Assembly (NCBI GenBank): GCA_905372875.1
Contig: CAJPQU010000044.1
Coordinates: 1-13,367 of the forward strand
From: an uncultured Schwartzia sp.
Lineage (GTDB): Bacteria > Bacillota > Negativicutes > Selenomonadales > Selenomonadaceae
Direction of reading: 5' to 3'
DNA: 13,367 bases
Below the pieces are notes generated by a model. The model was not told where the DNA came from, searched no databases, and saw only the letters and a program-made list of their open reading frames with translations. The number at the start of each line of letters is the position of its first letter. Within the stretch, counting starts at the first letter, position 1. Below, one piece after another: positions 1 through 6,926 of the stretch. A program made the position numbers and the translations under genes.

Positions 1-212
1 AAACCAACCTCCATCGTCGCTCGCGGCAACACATGAAGTATGTATCCGCTTTGTTCGACAAACGAAGTCAGATTTCCTTCCAAGTCGCGGCAGATAAAAT
101 GGATCTCCGTCTCGTGCTGTTTTTTTATCTGCGCGGCTAACGTCAGGCAGCGCATCAAATGCCCGCTGCCGATCTGTGTGGAAGAATCTACCCGGAAGAC
201 GACCTTTTTCAT
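1..212 (-). CDS. pseG: UDP-2,4-diacetamido-2,4,6-trideoxy-beta-L-altropyranose hydrolase, PseG, N-terminal part
   Basis: Translating from ATG 212 gives 70 residues before the window ends, so the rest lies past base 1. The start MKKVVFRVDSSTQIGSGHLM followed by RCLTLAAQ is the hallmark of PseG/SpsG: the R-x-D-x-S-x-x-I-G-x-G-H loop contains the histidine proposed as the catalytic base (His18 here). It is followed by FICRDLEGNL, also typical. PseG removes UDP from the diacetamido-altrose intermediate to give the sugar that PseI condenses with phosphoenolpyruvate. The gene begins 2 nt after the aminotransferase stop, with a weak GGGG-type site, so translational coupling is likely. PseH and PseI would be expected further along in the same direction but are not visible. 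Confidence 0.9.
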   Translation of the reverse strand, partial: MKKVVFRVDSSTQIGSGHLMRCLTLAAQIKKQHETEIHFICRDLEGNLTSFVEQSGYILHVLPRATMEVG

Positions 213-214
213 AT

Positions 215-1510
215 CTACCCCAAAACGATTTTCAACGGGATTCCTTCCATAAATGAAGCCGGATTCCCTGAGTCTAAGGCCTTCTTATACACACGCATCG
301 CATCTTCAAACACATTGAGGGTGACGTCGATATCCTCATCGGTGTGAGAATAGCAGGGGAAGACGTGCCAGCCGAGAAGTACCCCACGCTTGACGCACTC
401 CTGCATGAACAAGGAATTGTAGAGCCAGTCACGCCTTCCCGCATAGTCCGTGTATTCTAACGACAACCGGCAAGGGTATCCGGCCAAGTCAATCGGAACG
501 CCGATTTGCTCTGCCAACTGCCGGAAGGTAGTCTGCAATTTCTCCCCGATCGCCCAAATGCGTTTCGTCACATTCTTATGTTTGAGCTCATGCATCACGG
601 CAATCCCCGCCGCCAAGGAAAGGCATTCGCCGCCAAAGGTCGTGGAAATAAAAATTTTCTTATCCACCGCTTCCATGATCTCTTTGCGTCCGGCCACGAT
701 GGAAAGCGGCATGCCATTCGCCGTTGCCTTGCCGAAGGTCGAGAGATCCGGCGTCACACCGAAATAGGCCTGCGCCCCGCCGATCCCAAAACGAAAGCCG
801 TCCACAACCTCGTCAAAAATAAGCAGCGCGCCGTTCTCATGACAAAGCGCCTTGAGCCGGTTCAGAAAATCGTCCTTCGGCGCATCTAAAATGACCGGCT
901 CGGTAATGACCGCCGCAACCTGCCCCTTATGCTGGGAAAAATAGGCCTCCGCGGCCTCTAAATCATTGTAGTCGAATTTATGGACATATTGACGAACCTC
1001 GTCCAGCACCCCGCCTTGCCGCACCCCTTCCGCCGCCGTGGTCCATTCATGCCACCCATGGTATTCGCCGCGCAGGATATACTTTCGTCCCGTATAGGCA
1101 CGGGCAATGCGGATGGCCGCTTCGGTGGCAGCAGACCCCGTTTTCAAGAAGCGCACTTTCCCCGCGCTGGGAATATTTTCTATGCAAAGTTTCGCGTATG
1201 CCACTTCCTCCGGCGCGACGAGAGAATATCCCATCCCTCGGCGAAGCTGCGCTATCACCGCGTCATCCACCGGTTGATATTGATAGCCTAAGAGAATAGG
1301 CCCTAAGCCCATATCGTAATCAATATATTCATTGCCGTCCGGATCCCAAACATGCGCGCCCTTCCCATGATCAATATAAATCGGCGACACGCCTTGGATA
1401 TGCGTTTCCGGCCCCTTACTGTAGAGCTGGCACCCGGATAAAATCGTCTCCTGCGCCTCTTGCCAAAGCTGGTTCGATTTATCCAAACACCGCGTTTTCA
1501 CTGCCGTCAT
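215..1510 (-). CDS. Class III PLP aminotransferase, glutamate-1-semialdehyde aminomutase-like
   Basis: From ATG 1510 the product is 431 residues, the usual size for class III aminotransferases. Evidence: FLKTGSAATEAAIRIARA at 121-138 (PLP phosphate region), GEYHGWHEW at 148-156, IFDEVVDGFRFG at 231-242 (aspartate to the PLP ring nitrogen) and TFGKATANGMPLSIVAG at 258-274, where K261 is the Schiff-base lysine. It resembles glutamate-1-semialdehyde 2,1-aminomutase (HemL), but its place in a glycan cluster, far from tetrapyrrole genes, argues for an amino transfer in a sugar or acid side path. ATG 1510 overlaps the SpsF-family stop (ATGA), and a GGAAAGGGGAAG stretch lies upstream. An in-frame ATG 21 nt upstream is a less likely start. 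The TAG stop is 2 nt before pseG. Confidence 0.87.
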   Translation of the reverse strand: MTAVKTRCLDKSNQLWQEAQETILSGCQLYSKGPETHIQGVSPIYIDHGKGAHVWDPDGNEYIDYDMGLGPILLGYQYQPVDDAVIAQLRRGMGYSLVAPEEVAYAKLCIENIPSAGKVRFLKTGSAATEAAIRIARAYTGRKYILRGEYHGWHEWTTAAEGVRQGGVLDEVRQYVHKFDYNDLEAAEAYFSQHKGQVAAVITEPVILDAPKDDFLNRLKALCHENGALLIFDEVVDGFRFGIGGAQAYFGVTPDLSTFGKATANGMPLSIVAGRKEIMEAVDKKIFISTTFGGECLSLAAGIAVMHELKHKNVTKRIWAIGEKLQTTFRQLAEQIGVPIDLAGYPCRLSLEYTDYAGRRDWLYNSLFMQECVKRGVLLGWHVFPCYSHTDEDIDVTLNVFEDAMRVYKKALDSGNPASFMEGIPLKIVLG

Positions 1511-2280
1511 GTTCCCGCTTCCCCTTTCCACACCGTATCTTCGCGCAAAGACTTCTGCAAGCCCTCATTGCGACTGAAGTTTTGATTAATCTGCGCTAAT
1601 TCCGGGCGCTTTTTTATGAGTTCGATGACATCTTCCATGGTAAATGCCGCCTTCAAAGGGTACAGTGCTTCATACACCTGCACGACAAACCGATAATCTT
1701 CCGGTTCGTCCACTGTCCACCGCATGGCGGAATAATCCGCTACATTCGTAACGCCGCCCAACTGGAATATCTCTGGATGTTTCAGGACATACGGCGTCAC
1801 ATGCTCGCGCTCGGAAGTCATTTTCGCCTCTTGCCATGCCTTCTTCAGGGCACTGAACTTCATCACTTCCGTATCCAACCCGTCAGGATAGGTCAAGGTC
1901 AAGGTGTTGCTGGTATAATCATGGTGACCGCGCAAATGCTCTTCAATGACGGCGTCTATCACCCGCCCGTCAAGCAAGGGACAATCTCCCGTCAAGCGAA
2001 CCACATGATCCGCCGAATACTGCGACGCACACCGATAATAGCGATCCAACGGATCGGACAAACTGCCCCGGAAAACCTCTACGCCGAACGCCTGCACCGC
2101 AGCGGTCAACCCATCATCGCTTGGATCCGTGCTGGTCGCCAGCGCAACCCGATCGATGCCTCGGCTCTGCTGAATCCTTTCCAACTCCCGCAGGATCATC
2201 GGCACACCCAAAAGCGGCTTCAAAACCTTTCCCGGCAAGCGGCGCGACGATGTCCGCGCTTGGAGGATCGCGATCACCAT
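1507..2280 (-). CDS. SpsF-family cytidylyltransferase
   Basis: I use ATG 2280 (MVIAILQARTSS), which follows GGGGGTGA by about 8 nt and gives 257 residues; an upstream in-frame start would only add sequence overlapping the reductase gene. The protein matches the SpsF group (COG1861), relatives of CMP-Kdo and CMP-sialate synthetases. LQARTSSRRLPGKVL at 6-20 is the nucleotide-binding signature, and RLTGDCPLLD at 95-104 carries the metal/substrate aspartates. YPDGLDTEVM (131-140), SEREHVTPY (156-164) and RWTVDEPEDY (187-196) are further family motifs. The enzyme would form a CMP-acid from CTP. It could provide the PseF step for pseudaminic acid, but it might instead activate another acid made by the reductase/aminotransferase pair. 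The stop overlaps the next start in an ATGA junction. Confidence 0.87.
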   Translation of the reverse strand: MVIAILQARTSSRRLPGKVLKPLLGVPMILRELERIQQSRGIDRVALATSTDPSDDGLTAAVQAFGVEVFRGSLSDPLDRYYRCASQYSADHVVRLTGDCPLLDGRVIDAVIEEHLRGHHDYTSNTLTLTYPDGLDTEVMKFSALKKAWQEAKMTSEREHVTPYVLKHPEIFQLGGVTNVADYSAMRWTVDEPEDYRFVVQVYEALYPLKAAFTMEDVIELIKKRPELAQINQNFSRNEGLQKSLREDTVWKGEAGT

Positions 2281-2287
2281 ACGGCTT

Positions 2288-3166
2288 TCACCCCCATAAA
2301 CTCGGCACCACGATTTCCCGCGGAACATCCGAGAATTTCCCCCGTAAGGCCTGATAACATTCGGCAAACATCTCTTTTTTCTCAACCAGTTTCACATTAT
2401 CCCTGATCTGACGCGCCGTATCCGCCCCAAACACAACATAGGAAATGCCCGAATGGCTATAACTGTAAAGCAGCGCTGCTTCCAAGGGGGTGAAGTCATA
2501 CGGCGCAATGATTTCGCGAAAGCGCTCGATATAAGGACGCGCCGCAGCGATTTTAGGCGGAATACGTTCCGGCTCCATGAGCAATAAGCCTTGCAAAAAA
2601 GCGCTGCGGGCAAACACGTCCACTCGATTTTTCTGTGCCAGATCAAAAAAATCTGTTTGCGCCAAGCGCTGATCCAAAACATTGTAAGGGATCTGAATCA
2701 TATCGACGGCGGGCGCTTTGACTGCCGCCAATGCATCCTGCGGCTCATACACGGACACGCCAATCCGCTCGATCAGCCCCTTCTCTTTGGCCAACTGGAG
2801 CCCGTGCAGCATGCCCGGCAGATAGAAATCTTCGGCCCGATGAAGCATATAACCGTAGAGCTTTGTCAGGCCGATCCGGTTCAGCGACATCTGTATTTCA
2901 GCTACAACGCTTGCCCCCTCCGGGCGAACGTTAGCCCGAAGCTTGGAGATAACTTTCACCGGAAATTTTTTTATCGCAAAGCGCCCCAAAATCTCTTCTG
3001 CGCTGCCGTAGGCGCTGGCGGTGTCAAAGCAGGCAATGCCTTCATCGATGGCGGTCTGAAGGATCGCAAAACTCTCCTCCTCCGTCGGCTGGCGGGACAA
3101 AGCATTATTGATGCCGTATTCCATCCCTAACTGTACGGTTCCCAAACACAGTTTATTCTCGCTCAC
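2288..3166 (-). CDS. Aldo/keto reductase
   Basis: The 292-residue product is a full-length aldo/keto reductase of the (beta/alpha)8 type, which reduces carbonyls with NADPH. The catalytic tetrad is visible: D48 and Y53 in CFDTASAYGSAEEILG, K75 in KVISKLRA and H109 in YGYMLHRAED. LCLGTVQLGMEYGINN at the N-terminus is typical of the reductases found in nonulosonic acid and spore-coat polysaccharide clusters. The start is GTG 3166 with GGGAGG about 6-11 nt upstream, 36 nt after the methylase stop. The next gene begins 7 nt after its TGA. It is not a step in the standard Pse pathway. With the cytidylyltransferase and class III aminotransferase that follow, it probably makes a modified sugar or side-chain precursor; the substrate cannot be read from sequence. 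Confidence 0.88.
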   Translation of the reverse strand: MSENKLCLGTVQLGMEYGINNALSRQPTEEESFAILQTAIDEGIACFDTASAYGSAEEILGRFAIKKFPVKVISKLRANVRPEGASVVAEIQMSLNRIGLTKLYGYMLHRAEDFYLPGMLHGLQLAKEKGLIERIGVSVYEPQDALAAVKAPAVDMIQIPYNVLDQRLAQTDFFDLAQKNRVDVFARSAFLQGLLLMEPERIPPKIAAARPYIERFREIIAPYDFTPLEAALLYSYSHSGISYVVFGADTARQIRDNVKLVEKKEMFAECYQALRGKFSDVPREIVVPSLWG

Positions 3167-3202
3167 CCCTGAGCCTCCCGTTCTTCCGCCAAAGCACTTC
3201 CC

Positions 3203-3825
3203 TTACGCTCTTTTTTCCAGCAAAAACCAGTTGACATCATCCGCCGGGAAATGTGCATCCCGATGATAGACAAAACCGTAATCCACTAAATGAACGTCCG
3301 GAAACCGATCCATGATCTCCCCGGCAAAATCCCTCTTAAACAGTTGTCCTGTTTGTCCATGGTAAACGATCTCAACCGGTGTTGGATTATAGTACTCGGC
3401 AAGGACAATATATTTTTTACTGTAATGGTACAACTTGTCATACACCTCGAGCAAACGCTCCGGCGCGATGGCAATCAGGACTCCTGCGGTAAATGTCAAA
3501 TCAAACTTTTCTTCGGATTGATAGTCATAAATTGACGTTCTTAGTACTTTGACACGCTGTATTTTGGCACATACACCTGCTGCCTTTTGGTTGATTTCCA
3601 CTCCAGTCATTTGCAGCTTTGGAAAAAGCATACCCAAAGCCCGCAAATTTAATCCCGCACCCGCGCCCAGCTCCAAGCAAGAACTGATGTCTCCCCCCCG
3701 CGGACAATCTTTGTCCATAAGCCAAGCCTCGACGATAACATTGCTGCCGTATCGTATTTCTCAGTATAGTCATCCCCAAAACTGCCCGCCCATAATTCTT
3801 CTTGCTTTGTCGCACAGTTTTTCAA
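3203..3825 (-). pseudogene. Pseudaminic acid biosynthesis-associated methylase, frameshifted at a G7 run (possible phase-OFF gene)
   Basis: The two reading frames together match the Pse-associated methylase family (TIGR03587-type, about 200 residues). Frame 1 starts at TTG 3825 after GGAGGG (3838-3833) and reads MKNCATKQEELWAGSFGDDY, then GLWTKIVRGG, before running out of frame to a TAA at 3649. Frame 2 continues GGDISSCLELGAGAGLNL (SAM motif I), MTGVEINQKAAGVC, FDLTFTAGVLIAI, KYIVLAEYYNPTPVEIVYHG, LFKRDFAGEIMDRFPDVHLV and DDVNWFLLEK, all family hallmarks. The join falls on seven G at 3699-3693. Adding one G, or removing two, restores a single frame; one extra G gives 207 residues with normal spacing. 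No other defect is visible, so this looks like a recent or reversible OFF state, or a sequencing error. An internal ATG at 3718 could give a truncated 171-residue product. The gene sits between pseC and the reductase gene. Confidence 0.85.
3693..3699 (-). repeat. G7 homopolymer tract at the methylase frameshift
   Basis: Seven G on the coding strand (seven C on the plus strand) lie exactly where the reading frame of the Pse-associated methylase breaks. Eight or five G would put the two halves in frame. This position makes it a strong candidate for slipped-strand phase variation. Confidence 0.7.
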
Positions 3826-3832
3826 TTCATAT

Positions 3833-3838
3833 CCCTCC
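3833..3838 (-). promoter_or_regulatory. Ribosome binding site deciding a TTG start for the methylase
   Basis: GGAGGG lies 7 nt before TTG 3825. An ATG in between (in ATATGAATTG) is out of frame and followed at once by TGA, so TTG is the better start and gives the family-like N-terminus MKNCATKQEELW. Confidence 0.55.
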
Positions 3839-3866
3839 AAATGTCGTTTTATTTAACGCCGCCGCG

Positions 3867-5015
3867 CTATTGCAAGACCTCATGCAGCGCATCTGCCACT
3901 TCTTCCTGTTGTTCATCTGTCAGTTGCACATGGAGGGGCAGCGTAAACGCCTCTTCATAGTACCGCATGGCCGCCGGGCATTCCTCGGCGCGATGCCCTA
4001 ATCGTTCGTAGTAGGGTTGCGTGTGAACAGGAATGTAATGAAGGTTCAGGTTGACGCCTCGCTTCTTCATCTCAGCAAAGATCTGTTTCTTACTCTTTTT
4101 CACGCGCTCCAACGCTAGACGCACCACATAGATGTGCCAGGAAGAAGTCGTATCCGGTGACTGCTGCGGCGTATAGAGCGGCAAATCCTGGAGCAGCACA
4201 CCATATCGCTTCGCCAGATACCGCCGGCGCGCCACAAACGCTTCCAGTCTGTCCATCTGGCTGCAGCCCAAGGCGGCTTGGATGTCGGTCATCCGATAAT
4301 TAAAGCCCAGCGCGATTTGCTGATAATACCATGGCCCGTCAGGCGCATGGGTCATCTGCGCCGCCTCCCGGGTGTTGCCGTGACTGCGGTAAAGCACCAA
4401 CTTATCATACAAATCCTTACGATTCGTCAACACCATACCGCCTTCGCCGGTAGTAATGATCTTCACCGCATGGAAGCTGAATACTGTCATATCGGAAAAC
4501 TGGCAACTTCCCACGCGTCCCCCACGATACGTCGCCCCCAAGGCGTGAGAAGCATCCTCGATAACCCGAAAGCCATGCCGCTGGGCTAAATCATGGATAT
4601 GTGCCATATCGCAGGACTGACCGGCTAGATGAACTGGCACCACGACATCCGGTTTAACGGAAGCAGCCGCCAGCCGCCGCTCCAATTCTGGAACACTCAT
4701 ATTATAAGACACATCGTCGATATCCACAAATCCCACGTCAGCTCCACAATAGCGGCCACAATTCGCTGAAGCAGTAAAGGTGATCGGCGACGTCCACAGC
4801 ATACCGCCCGGTTGAAGCTCCGCCGCCAAGCAGGCGATATGAAGAGCCGCCGTCGCGTTTGATACAGCCACGGCGTATTTCGCCCCGCAATACTGCGCCA
4901 CCTTGCGCTCAAATCGCTCAATCGCCGGCCCCTGCGTCAAAAAGTCAGATCGCAGAACCGCCGTTACAGCCTGTATGTCTGCCTCATTAATATCCTGTCT
5001 GCCATAATTGATCAA
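3867..5015 (-). CDS. pseC: UDP-4-amino-4,6-dideoxy-N-acetyl-beta-L-altrosamine transaminase, PseC
   Basis: PseC aminates C4 of the PseB product using PLP and glutamate. I choose TTG 5015: GGAAGGTGAT (5028-5019) sits just upstream, and the product then begins MINYGRQ, as family members do. ATG 5030 is in frame but has no clear ribosome site. With the TTG start there are 382 residues. The DegT/DnrJ/EryC1 aminotransferase fold is clear. It has LTQGPAIERFERKVAQYCGA near the N-terminus, SNATAALHIA, VIEDASHALGA with the PLP-ring aspartate near 154, FSFHAVKIITTGEGGM with the Schiff-base lysine near 185, GFNYRMTDIQAALG, and a C-terminal HYIPVHTQPYY. It overlaps the preceding methyltransferase if ATG 5030 is used and starts 4 nt after its stop if TTG is used. 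It is cytoplasmic and acts directly after PseB. Confidence 0.93.
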   Translation of the reverse strand: MINYGRQDINEADIQAVTAVLRSDFLTQGPAIERFERKVAQYCGAKYAVAVSNATAALHIACLAAELQPGGMLWTSPITFTASANCGRYCGADVGFVDIDDVSYNMSVPELERRLAAASVKPDVVVPVHLAGQSCDMAHIHDLAQRHGFRVIEDASHALGATYRGGRVGSCQFSDMTVFSFHAVKIITTGEGGMVLTNRKDLYDKLVLYRSHGNTREAAQMTHAPDGPWYYQQIALGFNYRMTDIQAALGCSQMDRLEAFVARRRYLAKRYGVLLQDLPLYTPQQSPDTTSSWHIYVVRLALERVKKSKKQIFAEMKKRGVNLNLHYIPVHTQPYYERLGHRAEECPAAMRYYEEAFTLPLHVQLTDEQQEEVADALHEVLQ

Positions 5016-5018
5016 AAC

Positions 5019-5028
5019 ATCACCTTCC
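5019..5028 (-). promoter_or_regulatory. Ribosome binding site deciding a TTG start for pseC
   Basis: GGAAGGTGAT on the minus strand overlaps the stop of the preceding methyltransferase and lies 3 nt before TTG 5015 (7 nt counted from the GG core). It supports a non-ATG start and coupling of pseC translation to the upstream gene. Confidence 0.55.
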
Positions 5029-5949
5029 ATACAGTTCGTTCATTTTCGTCGCGACCACCGCATATTCTTTCATAAGGCAAGGCACTTCATTGACGATGGG
5101 ATACGCCAACAGGCTTTCTTTCGAAAAAAATGCATTGCCTATTTTTTCCAGCCGTGTCTTCGTGATCGGACAGGAAAAGCCGGAGACATATCCCTCAGCC
5201 TGACTGCGCCGCTGACGTTTTTTAATGACCAAGAAACCAGTGGGATTAAGAGGATTCATCGCCATGCCATAAAGCTCCCAAGTCAGAATGTCATAGCCTA
5301 ATTCTTTAGCGGATCGATAGAGATTCTGAATGTAGCCATGTCGTTCCATCCTTTGCCGTGCTTCCGTGTTAGCCAATTCATACGCCGGTTCAAGCAAAAT
5401 CAGATACTCGTTCGTGATCCGATACAGCTCCGTCAAAATTTCTTTTTCCCGCCCCCCGTTTGGCTCAACCGCGTGAACCGTGTACACGATATCCACGGCA
5501 TTGTCCTCCAGCGGCAGTTCAAACATATCACCGAGCACTAAATTGCTTGGCATCCCGGAAGCAAGGCGCATCTCTTCCACAAATTGCTGTGCTGTTTTTA
5601 TTCTCGACCAAGATACATCTGCCCCCCCCGAAAACACAAAGGGAATGGATATTTGCGCCATAAGCGCGGCAAAGGTAGTCGCTTCACCAATCCCCGGTTC
5701 AAAGATACTTTGCTTCTCGCCGGGCAATTCCTCTATACATGAGGCCAATCGCTGAACAAAGGTCCAAACTTTATCCGGTGCTTTCTTATAAGCGTTCACA
5801 TAACTTCCCGCTTGAAAATCATAGGATATCATAATATCCTGCCGGGATGTCTGGGCGTGTCCGTCCTGCTTTTTCAAATATTCAATGATGTTGATGTCTT
5901 TTTTCTGATAAAGTTCTTTGATACGCTGCAACAGTGCGACCTGATTCAT
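5020..5949 (-). CDS. Class I SAM methyltransferase with Trm112-like tail
   Basis: The 309-residue protein has a class I methyltransferase core at about 75-190. SIFEPGIGEATTFAALM is motif I, followed by an acidic strand-2 end at FSGGADVSWSRI, then GDMFELPLEDNAVDIVYTVHAVE (140-162), which covers motifs III/IV, and EYLILLEP. Residues about 258-295 (FSCPITKTRLEKI then LLAYPIVNEVPCLM) resemble a Trm112-type zinc ribbon, but the paired cysteines are mostly lost. Its place between pseB and pseC suggests it methylates a Pse-derived or flagellin glycan (inference). It begins at ATG 5949 in an ATGA overlap with pseB. A G8 run at 5622-5629 encodes residues 107-110. By hand translation, losing one G gives a stop 8 codons later and gaining one gives a stop about 19 codons later, so the gene could switch. 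It is in frame here. Confidence 0.8.
   Translation of the reverse strand: MNQVALLQRIKELYQKKDINIIEYLKKQDGHAQTSRQDIMISYDFQAGSYVNAYKKAPDKVWTFVQRLASCIEELPGEKQSIFEPGIGEATTFAALMAQISIPFVFSGGADVSWSRIKTAQQFVEEMRLASGMPSNLVLGDMFELPLEDNAVDIVYTVHAVEPNGGREKEILTELYRITNEYLILLEPAYELANTEARQRMERHGYIQNLYRSAKELGYDILTWELYGMAMNPLNPTGFLVIKKRQRRSQAEGYVSGFSCPITKTRLEKIGNAFFSKESLLAYPIVNEVPCLMKEYAVVATKMNELYGR
5622..5629 (-). repeat. G8 homopolymer tract in methyltransferase gene
   Basis: The coding strand has eight consecutive G (eight C on the plus strand), reading TCG GGG GGG GCA for Ser-Gly-Gly-Ala. It is the longest G/C run in the window. The reading frame is intact at this length. G runs of 7-10 in surface-glycan genes are known slipped-strand switches, for example in Campylobacter; a switching role here is inferred. 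Confidence 0.6.
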
Positions 5950-6926
5950 GGATTCATCTCCCTGAGTTCTTCCACCGTAAGAAAATGCGGATTCGTCCCC
6001 GAATTATACTCAAACCCATCGGGGACAGGCCGCCCAGTCTCCCCTAAGGCATCCACCGTATAGTCTCCGGCAAAATGCGTAGCGGAGCCAATCACGAAAT
6101 GATCTTCAAACTCCAAGGTGTCGTAGTAAAGATCCGCCGGGCACATGACCTCGTGCAGCTTCTCCCCGGGGCGAATCCCGATGATCTCCGTCGGCAAATG
6201 AGGGGCAATGGCCTTAGCTAAATCCATAATCCGCATGGAAGGGATCTTGGGAATAAAGACCTCTCCCCCCTGCATCCGCTGAAAATTTTTAAAGACAAAT
6301 TCCACGGCTTCCTCTAACTTCAGCCAGAACCGAGTCATCCGCGCATCAGTGATCGGCAGTGCTTTCGCTCCATCCGCTACCAATTTCTTAAAAAAAGGTA
6401 CCACGGAACCCCGCGACCCAATCACGTTGCCATAGCGGACGACAGCGAATCGTGTAGGCCGATCCCCCACGAGATTATTGGCTGCTGTAAAGAGCTTGTC
6501 GGAGCAAAGTTTCGTCGCGCCGTAAAGATTCACCGGATTAGCGGCCTTATCCGTCGAAAGTGCGATAACTTTCTTCACGCCGCATTCAATCGCCGCCGAA
6601 ATCACATTTTGTGCACCGGTCACATTGGTCTTGATGCACTCCATCGGATTATACTCCGCCGCGGGAACCTGTTTCAACGCCGCGGCATGAATAACATAGT
6701 CCACTTCATACATGGCCATCTTCAATCGGGCTTCATCCCGTACATCCCCAATGAAATATCTCATACAGGATCCGTTAAATACCTGCTGCATCTCAAACTG
6801 CTTGAGTTCGTCCCGCGAATAGACAATCACCTTAGCCGGCGTATACTTTTCCAACAGCATTTGAATGAACATTTTCCCAAAGGAACCTGTTCCACCCGTA
6901 ATCAAAAAATTTTTCCCGTTAAACAT
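5946..6926 (-). CDS. pseB: UDP-N-acetylglucosamine 4,6-dehydratase (inverting), PseB
   Basis: PseB catalyses the first step of pseudaminic acid synthesis: UDP-GlcNAc is dehydrated and epimerised at C5 to UDP-2-acetamido-2,6-dideoxy-L-arabino-hexos-4-ulose, using bound NADP(H). The 326-residue protein is an extended short-chain dehydrogenase. It has GGTGSFG at 11-17 (Rossmann nucleotide site), STDKAANPVNLYGATK at 124-139 containing the catalytic TDK and YxxxK residues, RYGNVIGSRGSVVPFF (substrate loop) and IRPGEKLHEVM near the C-terminus, all typical of the FlaA1/PseB group. Length fits the family. ATG 6926 overlaps the previous gene by 8 nt, and its TGA overlaps the next ATG in an ATGA junction. 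A G6 run lies at 6265-6270 but the frame is intact. The soluble enzyme is expected in the cytoplasm. Confidence 0.95.
   Translation of the reverse strand: MFNGKNFLITGGTGSFGKMFIQMLLEKYTPAKVIVYSRDELKQFEMQQVFNGSCMRYFIGDVRDEARLKMAMYEVDYVIHAAALKQVPAAEYNPMECIKTNVTGAQNVISAAIECGVKKVIALSTDKAANPVNLYGATKLCSDKLFTAANNLVGDRPTRFAVVRYGNVIGSRGSVVPFFKKLVADGAKALPITDARMTRFWLKLEEAVEFVFKNFQRMQGGEVFIPKIPSMRIMDLAKAIAPHLPTEIIGIRPGEKLHEVMCPADLYYDTLEFEDHFVIGSATHFAGDYTVDALGETGRPVPDGFEYNSGTNPHFLTVEELREMNP

Noticed and set aside
2281..2385. N-terminal extension of 35 residues on the SpsF-family protein
   Set aside because: The extension overlaps the reductase gene, has no family similarity, and ATG 2280 with GGGGGTGA upstream gives the canonical N-terminus.
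1777..2406. 209-codon open frame on the plus strand
   Set aside because: It lies antisense to the clear SpsF-family and reductase genes; its translation shows no domain, and all other genes run on the minus strand.
3549..4001. 150-codon open frame on the plus strand spanning the methylase N-terminus and the pseC end
   Set aside because: It is antisense to conserved coding sequence in two adjacent genes and its protein is not recognisable.
6265..6270. G6 runs, for example in pseB (also at 5452-5457 and 12468-12473)
   Set aside because: Six G is below the length usually linked to frequent slippage, several are expected by chance, and all reading frames are intact.
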